From Pseudomonas cavernae (GTDB lineage: Bacteria > Pseudomonadota > Gammaproteobacteria > Pseudomonadales > Pseudomonadaceae), in NCBI RefSeq assembly GCF_003595175.1, contig NZ_CP032419.1, forward strand, positions 1,860,001 through 1,924,000: a DNA stretch of 64,000 bases. Reading direction: 5' to 3'. The position numbers and the translations under genes are program-made. The notes below the pieces were generated by a model. The model made no database searches and was not told where the DNA came from. It saw only the letters and a program-made list of their open reading frames with translations. This document shows positions 33,961-41,671 of the stretch, piece after piece; position 1 is the stretch's first letter, and each line of letters starts with the position of its first letter.

Positions 33961-34020
33961 AAAACAAAAACGGCGTGCGCCAGGGTTCCCCTAAGGAAAG
34001 GGAACACTGACGGACGCCGT
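33961..34020 (-). promoter_or_regulatory. Leader terminator/attenuator before nrtA
   Basis: Minus strand: ACGGCGT ... ACGCCGT outer stem with GTTCCC/GGGAAC inner stem, followed by TTTTTGTTTT. It ends 24 bp before the nrtA start codon, so it can only attenuate nrtA. NasT-type ANTAR proteins prevent such termination in related systems. Confidence 0.7.
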
Positions 34021-34080
34021 TGTCCGTGATCCGCGGCCCGCCGCCGTTGGCGTGCTACGCAGGAGTCTGAGCGAGTATCT

Positions 34081-34095
34081 GCAAAGGCCTTGCCA
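34081..34095 (-). promoter_or_regulatory. Sigma-54-type promoter of nrtA
   Basis: Minus strand TGGCA-AGGCCT-TTGC, an exact match to the -24/-12 spacing TGGCA-N6-TTGC. The transcript would start about 50 bp before the leader hairpin. NtrC control is inferred from family knowledge. Confidence 0.65.
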
Positions 34096-34272
34096 GCTTG
34101 CTCGGCAGGCCGCGGCCGGTAGTGCGTGCATGCTTCGGCAGGTTGGGAATGCCTTGGAAATCAGCAGCTTGCTTGTTAGATTCAGAAGAATGGCCGGCCG
34201 GCGGGGATTGGCCATATGCGTGCGAAGGGGAGCCGCTTGAACGGTTTTGGTTCGCGCGCCCCCCGGAGTGCC

Positions 34273-34308
34273 GTAGGGTGGATCGCGCTTTATCGATCCA
34301 CCCTCGGA
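34273..34308. repeat. Short GTAGGGTGGATCG palindrome
   Basis: GTAGGGTGGATCGCG ... CGATCCACCC, another variant of the GTAGGNTGG hairpins. It truncates the phage-type gene fragment on the minus strand. Confidence 0.65.
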
Positions 34309-34406
34309 GGTGGGATTACCGCTTTCCGGCCTTCCAGGATGGCGCGGACCATGGGGCCGCTGAACAGGATGGGGCGCTCGCGGGGAGCGGTGCGATTTTC
34401 AGGCAT
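34290..34406 (-). pseudogene. N-terminal fragment of a phage-type protein
   Basis: A 38-codon frame begins MPENRTAPRERPILFSGPM and continues VRAILEGRKAV before running into the palindromic repeat and a stop. The segment ERPILFSGPMVRAILEGRK is the well-conserved N-terminus of prophage-encoded proteins of the kind that normally continue TQTRR. Only this beginning remains, so I read it as a broken phage remnant. Confidence 0.6.
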
Positions 34407-34494
34407 GGCTAATCCTTCGCCGTAGTGGCGCTATGGCATGGAGTGGGGTAGGTTTTGGAGCCCGGCATGGGCCGGAAACTAGGAAATGGGAAGG

Positions 34495-35163
34495 ATGAGT
34501 ACGCGGCGTGTTTATCACTTCTGCAATGAAGAATTTGGGCTTCAGAATATTGAGAAGTCGAGGCTAAAAGTTGCGACGATATTGGACTTGAATGATCCAT
34601 TTGAACTTTTAGCGTACTCATCGCCTGATCGTGATATCAGGGGGCATATCAAGAAATTCAAAGAGAGTGCCGCCAAACAGTTCGGTTTCATTTGCTTCAG
34701 CAAGTCCTTCCGCAGCCCTGTGCAGTGGGGGCACTATGCTAACAAGCACAGAGGAGTGTGTCTGGGATTTGATGTTCCAGCTAGCAAAGTCACGGATGTC
34801 GAATATAGATTCGGTAGAATAGATTTTGACATTCCTCGATACATCGATATGGCCAAGCAGCAACGCTTTGACACTATGCATAAACTGCTTCTTATCAAGC
34901 ACTCCCAGTGGCGATACGAGAAAGAGGTTCGTCGAATATTGCTACTGAGCGAATCTGAGAAAGAAGGTGATCTGTATTTTAGGGATTTCTCAGATATAGG
35001 TGAGTTGAAGCAGGTTATTGTTGGGTGCAACTCAAAGATCACTCAACCCCAACTTTCCGAAAAACTAGGCCCTCGATCCAGCGGTGTTGAGTGTTTTAAA
35101 GTTAGGACTGCATTCAAGTCCTTTCAGATAGTCAGAAACAAGGACAAGAGTCTTTGGCCATAG
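34495..35163 (+). CDS. DUF2971 domain protein, low GC
   Basis: A 222-residue protein with DUF2971 features: RVYHFCNEEFGLQNIEKSRL, ILDLNDPFELLA, FICFSKSFRSPVQWGHYAN, GVCLGFDV and WRYEKEVRRIL. The family function is unknown; members often lie in accessory or defence-rich regions. The gene is strikingly AT-rich against its neighbours and lies between a phage remnant and the broken nasT, so it is probably acquired. ATG 34486 is an alternative start; the ribosome site is weak for both. Confidence 0.8.
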   Translation: MSTRRVYHFCNEEFGLQNIEKSRLKVATILDLNDPFELLAYSSPDRDIRGHIKKFKESAAKQFGFICFSKSFRSPVQWGHYANKHRGVCLGFDVPASKVTDVEYRFGRIDFDIPRYIDMAKQQRFDTMHKLLLIKHSQWRYEKEVRRILLLSESEKEGDLYFRDFSDIGELKQVIVGCNSKITQPQLSEKLGPRSSGVECFKVRTAFKSFQIVRNKDKSLWP

Positions 35164-35357
35164 CTGCTGACTACACCACCCTGCAATGCCACGACTGCGC
35201 ATAGGCCACCCCGTCGATGATCTCCGTTCCGGACATCGTGCAAGGATGCTGGCCGGGTTTATGAAGTCTTTACGTGGTGCCTGATGCCAGCTTGTTACTC
35301 TTCGCCTAACACCCGCCGGCCGTGCATCGGGCAAGGATGGGGGTCGGGCAGGGTGGG

Positions 35358-35477
35358 TTAGGCTGCTGATTCCTTGGAGTCGTTGAAGATGTCGAGCTGG
35401 GCGGCGCTGTCGGCCCACGCGGATTCCAGGCGCACAACCTTCTTCGGGGTGTCGTTGATCAGGAGAATGCGGAGCAT
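35358..35477 (-). pseudogene. nasT: Truncated nasT (nitrate-responsive antiterminator), N-terminus only
   Basis: The 39-codon frame starts MLRILLINDTPKKVVRLESA, which matches the beginning of NasT (MLRILLINDTPKKVGRL), then continues with unrelated sequence ending FNDSKESAA and stops. The rest of the receiver domain and the RNA-binding ANTAR domain are gone. It follows nasS by 20 bp with a good ribosome site (ggagaag), the normal position for nasT. The break lies beside the low-GC DUF2971 insertion. A functional nasT may exist elsewhere in the genome. Confidence 0.75.
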
Positions 35478-35497
35478 CTGGCGTTCTTCTCCAACCG

Positions 35498-36712
35498 TTA
35501 CAGGGCGAAGGAGGCGGCGCTGCGGCTGCGCGCGTGAATGGCGAAGCTGCGGGCATAGGCGGCCGGATCGCTGCCGTCCCAGGTGCTGCCATCGTGCAGG
35601 GTGGAACTGCGCATGGGCTGTTCCGGCACGGCGATGCCCAGCGCTTCGGCCGCTTGCCGATAGAGGTCCAGCTGGTGAACCTGGCGGGCGATGCCGAGGA
35701 AGTCCGGGTCATCCTTGAGCAGGCCCCAGCGCCGGAACTGGGTCATGAACCAGATGCCGTCGGACAGCCAGGGCATGGTCACTTCGCCGCCGGCGAAGAA
35801 GCGCAGCGGATGGGCGTCCCGCCAGGCGTAGCCGAGGCCATCTTCGTAGTGACCGAGAAAGCGCGGCTGGATGGCCGAGAGCGGTGCGTCGACGTACTCG
35901 CTCGCGCAGATCAGCTGCGCGGTACTGCGTTTGTTCTCCTCGTTGGCATCGATGAAGCGGCTGGCTTCCAGTACGGCCATGGTCAGGGCGCGTGCGGTGT
36001 TGGGGTACTGCAGGGCGAACGCCCGGGTACAGCCCAGCACCTTTTCCGGGTGGTCGGCCCAGATTATCTGGCTGGTGGCCAGGGTGAAACCCTGCTGTTC
36101 TTCCACCGCCAGCGCACCCCAGGGGCCGCCGGCGCAGAAACCGTCGATACGCGCAGCCTGGAGGTGGGCGACCATCTGCGCGGGTGGCACGACCACGGTG
36201 TGCACATCTTCCAGCGGGTGGATGCCCTGACTCGCCAGCCAGTAATACAGCCACATGGCGTGGGTGCCAGTGGGGAAGGTCTGGGCGAAGGTGAGTTTTG
36301 CACCGGCCTGGCGTACGCGCGCGGCCAGCGCTTCGGCTGTGGTCACCCCGGCCTGCTTGAGCGGCTCGGACAGGTTGATCGCCTGGCCGTTCTGGCACAG
36401 CCCCATGAGGATGGCCATGTCGGCGGCCGTGCCGCCGAGACCCAGGTGGATACCGTAGACCTGGCCGTAGAGCGCCTGGGCGGCGTCCAGCTCGCCGGAT
36501 AACAGCTTGTCGCGCAGGGTGGCCCAGGAGGCCTGGCGCCTCAGGTTGAGCGTCAGCCCGTAGGGCTGGGCGAAACCCTGGGTGGCCGCGACTATCAACG
36601 AGGCCGAGTCGCTGAGGGCCATGAAGCCCAGCTCCAGGGTGCTCTTTTCCGGGGCGTCGCTGCCTGCGACCCAGGCCAAGTTGTCGCTACGGATGCTGCT
36701 GTTTTCGCTCAT
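35498..36712 (-). CDS. nasS: NasS-type nitrate sensor protein
   Basis: A 404-residue NrtA/CmpA-family protein without a signal peptide, so cytoplasmic. It shares with NrtA the segments LELGFMALSDSASLIVAATQ, FPTGTHAMWLYYWLAS, IIWADHPEKVLGC and FLGHYEDGLGYAW. In characterised systems NasS binds NasT and releases it when nitrate is present, letting NasT antiterminate nitrate-assimilation leaders. Its own promoter has the sigma-54 element plus leader terminator. The remnant nasT directly downstream supports the name and shows that the local pair is no longer intact. Confidence 0.85.
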   Translation of the reverse strand: MSENSSIRSDNLAWVAGSDAPEKSTLELGFMALSDSASLIVAATQGFAQPYGLTLNLRRQASWATLRDKLLSGELDAAQALYGQVYGIHLGLGGTAADMAILMGLCQNGQAINLSEPLKQAGVTTAEALAARVRQAGAKLTFAQTFPTGTHAMWLYYWLASQGIHPLEDVHTVVVPPAQMVAHLQAARIDGFCAGGPWGALAVEEQQGFTLATSQIIWADHPEKVLGCTRAFALQYPNTARALTMAVLEASRFIDANEENKRSTAQLICASEYVDAPLSAIQPRFLGHYEDGLGYAWRDAHPLRFFAGGEVTMPWLSDGIWFMTQFRRWGLLKDDPDFLGIARQVHQLDLYRQAAEALGIAVPEQPMRSSTLHDGSTWDGSDPAAYARSFAIHARSRSAASFAL

Positions 36713-36733
36713 GTGGTGTTGTTCCGCCGGTGA

Positions 36734-36788
36734 ACAAAAAAGGCGCCGCCCCAGCCACCACGGGTTGGGTAGCCGGAAACGACGCCTT
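36734..36788 (-). promoter_or_regulatory. Leader terminator/attenuator before nasS
   Basis: Minus strand: AAGGCG ... CGCCTT with T-run TTTTTTG, enclosing a second stem CCGGCTACC/GGTGGCTGG (nine pairs counting G-U). It lies 22 bp before the nasS start. Same layout as nrtA and the porin. Confidence 0.65.
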
Positions 36789-36838
36789 CGTCTATGAACT
36801 GCCTCCGCCGTTGGAGAGCGCTCTGCTGCGAATGCTCA

Positions 36839-36853
36839 GCAAGCCATATGCCA
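36839..36853 (-). promoter_or_regulatory. Sigma-54-type promoter of nasS
   Basis: Minus strand TGGCA-TATGGC-TTGC, exact -24/-12 spacing. It lies about 50 bp upstream of the leader hairpin. Confidence 0.65.
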
Positions 36854-37204
36854 GAATCTCAACCGAGTGAAGCAAGCCCCCCACGGACGCGAAACTAGAT
36901 CAGCCGTAACGAGCATCACGGAAGACGGAACGGACTACCTGTATGGGGGCGTTTTGAGCCGGTCGGGCGGCCTGCGGAAGTGCTCATCCACTTCGCCAAT
37001 GCGTGGTTGCATCGAATGCAAATGCCTGTTCAGTGGCAATGCAAGCGGCGGTCAGGTGAGGCGCAATTGCGCAAGCGGACCCTATGCTCTGGCGCAAGCC
37101 GGTCATGTGCATGAGTCCTCTTCGAGCCGGCACAGGTGCTGTTCCGCGATGAAGCTGCGTGCGGAAGCTCGGCCCGGCCGCTTCTACCCAGGCTGAGGTG
37201 ATCA
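36854..37204. other. 350 bp upstream of nasS without a gene
   Basis: Short frames only, none with a ribosome site. Several GCAC/GTGC-type half-sites occur near 37000-37090 and could be enhancer sites for an NtrC-like activator, but I cannot define them. Confidence 0.4.
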
Positions 37205-37795
37205 TCAGGCCGCGACGTTGAACACCCGCGCCAGATGCTGCTCATAACGGGCGATGTCCGCCTCGATGGCCGGCACCTTCATCACATCGACACAGAGGAA
37301 GGTCGGCAAGCCGCGCATGCCGAGGAACTCGTTGGCCTTGTGGAACGGCAAGTAGACGGCGTCCACGCCCTGGCCGGCAAAGAAATCCGCCGGGTCGTCG
37401 AAGGCTTGCTGCGGGGCATTCCAGGTCGCGGAAAGCATGTACTGCTTGCCCTGCAGCAGGCCGCCGCTGCCATATTTCTGCGAGGCATCCGCGCGGGTGC
37501 GGCCGTCATTGGCGTAGAGGCTGCCGTGGCCGGCGGTGAAGACTTCGTCCATGTACTTCTTGACGATCCAGGGCGCGCCCATCCACCAGCCCGGCATCTG
37601 GTAGATGATCACGTCGGCCCATCGGTACTTGGCGACCTCTGCGGCGATGTCGTAACCCTCGTCGATATGCGTGACTTGCAGGTCGAAGCCCGCACGATCG
37701 AAGAAACTTGCCGCGGCGTCATGCAGCGTCGCGTTGTAGCGGCCATCGGAGTGGGCGAATTTTTTACCGCCGTTGAGCAGCAGGACTTTTTTCAT
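37205..37795 (-). CDS. mdaB: MdaB-like NAD(P)H quinone reductase
   Basis: A 196-residue flavodoxin-like quinone reductase. It begins KKVLLLNGGKKFAHSDGRYN and contains the family segment VIIYQMPGWWMGAPWIVKKYMDEV. MdaB reduces quinones by two electrons, avoiding semiquinones. It is divergent from a YgiN-like monooxygenase, the same partner as in E. coli, where MdaB and YgiN form a quinone-quinol cycle. Confidence 0.9.
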   Translation of the reverse strand: MKKVLLLNGGKKFAHSDGRYNATLHDAAASFFDRAGFDLQVTHIDEGYDIAAEVAKYRWADVIIYQMPGWWMGAPWIVKKYMDEVFTAGHGSLYANDGRTRADASQKYGSGGLLQGKQYMLSATWNAPQQAFDDPADFFAGQGVDAVYLPFHKANEFLGMRGLPTFLCVDVMKVPAIEADIARYEQHLARVFNVAA

Positions 37796-37961
37796 GGCGA
37801 GTGCCTCAGCAAGGTTCGGATGGCCGGCAGACTAGCGAGCCTGACTGCGCCTAAACACCCAGTCCGGGGCAAATGATATTTGCTGAAAAGGCATGAATGA
37901 GCGCTCAAGCCTTGCTGTAAGGTGATGAAACTTTCCAGCAACCCCCTGTGGAGCAAGAGCG

Positions 37962-38279
37962 ATGAGCGACTTGTACGGATTCATCTTGCATGCCCATACC
38001 CAGCCGGAAAAAGCCGAGGAGTTCGCGGCGCTGTTCAGTGCCTATGTGGCGCCGAGCCGGGCCGAGGCCGGCTGCATCGAGTACCACATGCTGCGCGACC
38101 AGCAGGACCCGACGCTGTTCATCTTCTACGAGGTCTGGCAGTCCAGGGCGCATCTGGATGTCCATTCCGCGCTGCCGCACATGCGGGATTTCCACGAGCG
38201 GCGCATGGACTATCTGACACGCGACTTCGAGATCCGCTTGATCGAGATGCTCAGCCCGTCTGCCGCGCGGCAAGCCTGA
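37962..38279 (+). CDS. Antibiotic-biosynthesis-monooxygenase-type protein, YgiN-like
   Basis: A 105-residue ABM-domain dimeric alpha/beta barrel protein: LYGFILHAHTQPEKAEEFAA, AGCIEYHMLRDQQDPTLFIFYEVWQSRAHLDVHSALPHM. YgiN-type members oxidise quinols. The gene is divergent from mdaB with a 166 bp shared promoter region. The function is inferred from that pairing. Confidence 0.85.
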   Translation: MSDLYGFILHAHTQPEKAEEFAALFSAYVAPSRAEAGCIEYHMLRDQQDPTLFIFYEVWQSRAHLDVHSALPHMRDFHERRMDYLTRDFEIRLIEMLSPSAARQA

Positions 38280-38363
38280 ACGGCAAAATGTCGGGCTGTT
38301 GCAGCAAGCGGACGCCGGTTGGCGGCTCTGGTCTGACACCCGCTGATGTAGCTCAAGCTGACA

Positions 38364-38762
38364 TCAATCCCGAGCCAGCACGTCGATGATCGGGCAGTCA
38401 GCTCCGCCATCACCCGCATCGCACTGCTGCACCAGTCCGCTCAACACCTGACGCATGGCGGCAAGGTCGGCCATCTTCTGTTCGATCAGTGCCAGCTTGC
38501 GGGCCGCCAGCGCCCGCGTTTCCGTGCAGGCGCACGCCGCATCCAGCGTCAACAGCGCCCCCACTTCGTCCAGCGTGAAGCCCAGCGCCTGCGCTCGTCT
38601 GATAAAGCGCACGCGCTTGGCCTCATCCGCTGAATAGCGCCGATGGCCGCCCAGCGGCTTGACTGGCTCATCCAGCAGACCACGCCGCTGGTAGTAGCGG
38701 ATCGTCTCGATGTTCACCCCGGCCGCTTTCGCCAGCTTGCCGATGCTCAGATCTGCCGCCAT
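38364..38762 (-). CDS. merR: Mercury-responsive MerR regulator
   Basis: A 132-residue MerR protein. The helix-turn-helix is SIGKLAKAAGVNIETIRYYQRRGLL; a dimerisation helix follows, and three cysteines fit the Hg(II) site: one in CACTETRA and two in QQCDAGDGGADC. It represses and, with Hg(II), activates the divergent merT promoter by untwisting a long spacer. Start at 38762; the long upward frame reads antisense through merT. Confidence 0.92.
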   Translation of the reverse strand: MAADLSIGKLAKAAGVNIETIRYYQRRGLLDEPVKPLGGHRRYSADEAKRVRFIRRAQALGFTLDEVGALLTLDAACACTETRALAARKLALIEQKMADLAAMRQVLSGLVQQCDAGDGGADCPIIDVLARD

Positions 38763-38772
38763 GAAACTCTCC

Positions 38773-38804
38773 TTGATTCCGTATCTAGGTACGGGAATTA
38801 GAGT
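38773..38804 (+). promoter_or_regulatory. merT promoter with MerR operator
   Basis: TTGATT (-35, 38773-38778) and TAGAGT (-10, 38799-38804) enclose a 20 bp spacer, longer than normal as in MerR-controlled promoters. Inside is the dyad CCGTATCTAGGTACGG. Confidence 0.85.
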
Positions 38805-38837
38805 AACACTAGGGCAAACAGGTTCAAGGAGACAGGC

Positions 38838-39185
38838 ATGGCACAACTCACCGGAAAAGGCTCGCTGATCGCGGGCGCACTGGCGGCCATCGGCGCGTCG
38901 GTGTGCTGTGTCGGGCCGCTCGTTCTGCTGGCCATCGGCATCGGCGGTACGTGGGTCGGCAGTCTGGCAGCGATGGCGCCATACCGGCCCTTCTTCATCG
39001 GCCTGACGTGGCTGTTTCTCGGGCTGGCCTTCCGCAAGCTGTATCTGGTGCCGCAAGTCTGCGTGTCGGGCACGCCGTGCGCCGATCCACGCACGATCCG
39101 GCGGCAACGGCTCACGTTCTGGATCGTCGCCGTTCTGCTGCTCGGCTTGCTGGCCGTGCCGTGGCTCGCCCCGTTGTTCTACTGA
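38838..39185 (+). CDS. merT: Mercuric ion transporter MerT
   Basis: A 115-residue inner membrane protein with three hydrophobic helices. The Hg(II)-carrying Cys pair is Cys23-Cys24 (ASVCCVGPLV); the second pair is Cys75 and Cys81 in the cytoplasmic loop (VCVSGTPC). It takes Hg(II) from MerP and passes it inward, normally to MerA. It is the first gene of merT-merP-ORF. Confidence 0.94.
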   Translation: MAQLTGKGSLIAGALAAIGASVCCVGPLVLLAIGIGGTWVGSLAAMAPYRPFFIGLTWLFLGLAFRKLYLVPQVCVSGTPCADPRTIRRQRLTFWIVAVLLLGLLAVPWLAPLFY

Positions 39186-39197
39186 AAGGAGCATTCC

Positions 39198-39473
39198 ATG
39201 CGCAAAATGCTGATTGCCGCCCTCGTCGCCCTTCCTCTGGCGGCGTTGGCCGCTCCCCCGAAAACCGTCACGCTGGATGTGCAGAACATGACGTGCGGGC
39301 TATGCCCGATCACGGTCAAGAAGTCGTTGGAAAAGGTGGCCGGCGTGAGCGCGGTCAAGGTCGATTTCGACACGAAGACGGCCACCGTCACCTATGACCC
39401 CGACAAGGCCCGGCCGGAGGCGCTGACCGAGGCGACGACGAACGCGGGCTATCCGTCCACCGTGCAGAAGTGA
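39198..39473 (+). CDS. merP: Periplasmic mercury-binding protein MerP
   Basis: A 91-residue protein with signal peptide (to about ALAA, residue 19) and one heavy-metal-associated domain: NMTCGLCPITVKKSL with Cys33 and Cys36. It binds Hg(II) in the periplasm for MerT. It lies 12 bp after merT with aaggag upstream. Confidence 0.94.
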   Translation: MRKMLIAALVALPLAALAAPPKTVTLDVQNMTCGLCPITVKKSLEKVAGVSAVKVDFDTKTATVTYDPDKARPEALTEATTNAGYPSTVQK

Positions 39474-39480
39474 TGCCGCG

Positions 39481-39693
39481 ATGATCGCCATCGTTCTGGA
39501 GTCCGTGCTGACCTGCCCACACTGCGGCTTTGCCAAGCAGGAAAGCATGCCGACGGACGCCTGCCAGTTCTACTACGAGTGCCAGCACTGCAAGGCGCTG
39601 CTGCGCCCGAAGCCGGGCGACTGTTGCGTGTTCTGCTCGTTTGGTTCGGTGAAGTGCCCGCCGATCCAGCAGCAGCGTGGGTGCTGCGGATAG
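39481..39693 (+). CDS. Cys-rich small protein of mer-type cassettes
   Basis: A 70-residue protein with 12 cysteines, including CPHCG, YECQHCKALLRPKPGDCCVFC and a C-terminal GCCG. The GDCCVFC segment is a signature of small proteins often found beside mer or other metal-resistance genes; function unknown, probably zinc- or mercury-binding. It starts 7 bp after merP, so it is co-transcribed. No merA follows: the next sequence is a palindrome, then the MFS gene on the other strand. Confidence 0.85.
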   Translation: MIAIVLESVLTCPHCGFAKQESMPTDACQFYYECQHCKALLRPKPGDCCVFCSFGSVKCPPIQQQRGCCG

Positions 39694-39742
39694 GCTTAGC
39701 GTAGGACTTTTTCCGTTTTCCGAGACGCCCCCTGGGCAAGGG

Positions 39743-39772
39743 CAGTGGAGGCCTGGAGCCAGGCCTCCACTG
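39743..39772. terminator. Perfect palindrome between mer cassette and MFS gene
   Basis: CAGTGGAGGCCTGG-AG-CCAGGCCTCCACTG, a 14 bp perfect stem in the convergent gap. There is no T-run; a shared bidirectional termination or pausing hairpin is likely. Confidence 0.65.
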
Positions 39773-39779
39773 GGGGATA

Positions 39780-41111
39780 TCAGTCGGCGCTGCCCGGCAG
39801 CTTGCGCGGGGCCATGAAGTACAGCCAGACCAGGGCGATGAAGTACATGGCCGGGATCATGGTGAACAGCACCGCGTAGTTGTTGTGGGTGACGGTCAGC
39901 ACGGTGCCGACGATCTGGGTCATGAACATGCCGCCGACGGCCGCGCACATGCCGCCGAAGCCGAACACCGTGCTCATCATGTATTTGGGCGTGTAGTCCA
40001 TCACCAGGCTCCAGATGTTGGCGGTCCAGGCCTGGTGCGCGCCGACGGCCAGGGCGATGGCCAGCACCGCGACCCATAGGCCGCTGGCGTTGGCGGCGAA
40101 CACCACGCTGACGATGGTGCAGGCGAACACCAGCATGGACAGCAGGCGCGCGGTGGTGGCGCGCATGCCGCGGCCTATCAGCCAGGATGACAAGACGCCG
40201 CCGCCGATGCTGCCGAAGTCGGCGGTCAGCCAGATCAGGATCAGCGGGATGCCCATCTGCGTCACGCTGATGCCGAGGTTGTACTGCTGGTTGAGGAACG
40301 GTGGCAGCCAGTACAGATAGAACCAGAACACCGGCGCGGTGATCGAGTAGGCCAGGGCGAAGGCCCAGGTGCCGCGCATGCGCAGGATCTGGCTGAAGGG
40401 CACCTTGACCGGCTGCGGCTCGACGTCCTGGTTGATGTAGTCCAGCTCGCTCTGCTGGACGCGCGGATGCTCTTCCGGGTTGTAGTACTTCAGCGCCCAC
40501 AGCACGACCCACACCAGGCCCAGCATGGACATGGCGAGGAAGGCGGCCTGCCAGCCCCAGACGGAGAGGATCAGCGGCAGCAGCGCCGGGGTGATCATGG
40601 CGCCGACGTTGGTGCCGGCGTTGAAGATGCCGGTGGCCATGGCGCGCTCGCCGGCCGGGAACCACACGCGGGTGGTCTTCACGCAGGCCGGATAGTTGGC
40701 CGCCTCGGTCAGGCCGAGGATGAAACGGCAGACCATGAAGCCGACCGCCGAGGTCGCCAGGCCGTGAGCGCCGGTGGCGACGCTCCACAACAGCACCGCG
40801 AGGAAGAACGCACGTTTCACCCCGACCCGGTCGATGAAGCGGCCCTGCAGGACGAAGCCAATCGCGTAACCGACCTGGAACCAGAAGTTGATGTTGGCGT
40901 AATCCATCGCCGTCCAGCTCATTTCCTTGGCCAGGATCGGCTGCATCACCCCGAGCGCGGCGCGGTCGATGTAGTTCAGGGTGGTGGCGAAGAACACCAG
41001 CGCCAGCATGCCCCAGCGGGTCTTGCCGACGGCGAAGGCGCCGCGGATCTTGCTGCCGATGCTGCTGTGCATGACGGGCGCAGCCATGGGAGTGCTTTGG
41101 GATTGGAACAT
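39780..41111 (-). CDS. MFS transporter, anion:cation-symporter type
   Basis: A 443-residue major-facilitator protein with 12 hydrophobic helices. The family motif ATTLNYIDRAALGVMQPILAKEM lies in the first helix region, and GRFIDRVGVKRAFF (loop 2-3) follows. The ACS family carries organic acids such as hexuronates, tartrate and phthalate. It is divergent from quiC; in P. putida the quiC1 gene has an MFS neighbour of this kind, so quinate, shikimate or dehydroshikimate uptake is the likely role. The substrate is inferred. Confidence 0.9.
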   Translation of the reverse strand: MFQSQSTPMAAPVMHSSIGSKIRGAFAVGKTRWGMLALVFFATTLNYIDRAALGVMQPILAKEMSWTAMDYANINFWFQVGYAIGFVLQGRFIDRVGVKRAFFLAVLLWSVATGAHGLATSAVGFMVCRFILGLTEAANYPACVKTTRVWFPAGERAMATGIFNAGTNVGAMITPALLPLILSVWGWQAAFLAMSMLGLVWVVLWALKYYNPEEHPRVQQSELDYINQDVEPQPVKVPFSQILRMRGTWAFALAYSITAPVFWFYLYWLPPFLNQQYNLGISVTQMGIPLILIWLTADFGSIGGGVLSSWLIGRGMRATTARLLSMLVFACTIVSVVFAANASGLWVAVLAIALAVGAHQAWTANIWSLVMDYTPKYMMSTVFGFGGMCAAVGGMFMTQIVGTVLTVTHNNYAVLFTMIPAMYFIALVWLYFMAPRKLPGSAD

Positions 41112-41632
41112 TTCGTGTGGCCATCCGTTCAGGGACTGGAGGTGGGGCTCACCCGCAGTCGGGACTTTTTGTTCGCTCAGCTCCGCTTGGCAAGAACTTC
41201 AGCGACCACGGGGGTGCTGTCATCCGCCAGGCCCTAGGGCTGAACCGAATCGCGCTGGCGTTTCAGTTGGGCCGAGGTTCTGGACTGCTGCTGGGGCGCT
41301 TGACTGAGGGCGCGCCGGAGCCGGTTAAGCGGCTGCGGCCCTGGGGGCTGCTGGCGCCGACATCCGGGTCTGGCTGGGCAGCGTGGGTGTCGCTGCGGAT
41401 GGGGCGAGGGAACACACGAAGGGGTGTGGCTTGTGGGCCGGTCGAGCAGTAATTGCGTACATGGCATTTACCCGATTCTTGAAATTGTTATGTGTGTGGT
41501 GCGGTGGTGCGATTGCAGAACATCCGGCTGGAAAGGGCAGGTTGGGTTTCCAGGCGTTGGGGTCTATGGCTGCAATGTGTTGAAGATGGTGCGCACTGAT
41601 CGAAAAATCGTCAATTCGATAACCGGCCTTTT

Positions 41633-41671
41633 GTTCGATAAACGAACACAAAACTAACCGGTTCGTACATT
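41633..41671. promoter_or_regulatory. PcaR-like box and TAACCGGTTC motif between MFS and quiC
   Basis: GTTCGATAAACGAAC (41633-41647), then ACTAACCGGTTCGTACATT (41653-41671). Both resemble the pair at 15621-15658, in the same order and with similar spacing. The divergent gap of 715 bp around it shows no gene; a proline-rich minus frame at 41325-41651 looks like chance. Confidence 0.62.

Noticed and set aside
35216-35357. Direct repeat GGCAAGGATG-type pair near the broken nasT as a deletion scar
   Set aside because: The match (about 15-20 bases, imperfect) is too short and degenerate to claim as the deletion junction.
41325-41651. 108-codon minus-strand frame before the MFS gene
   Set aside because: Overlaps the operator region of two divergent genes; Pro/Ala-rich low-complexity composition.
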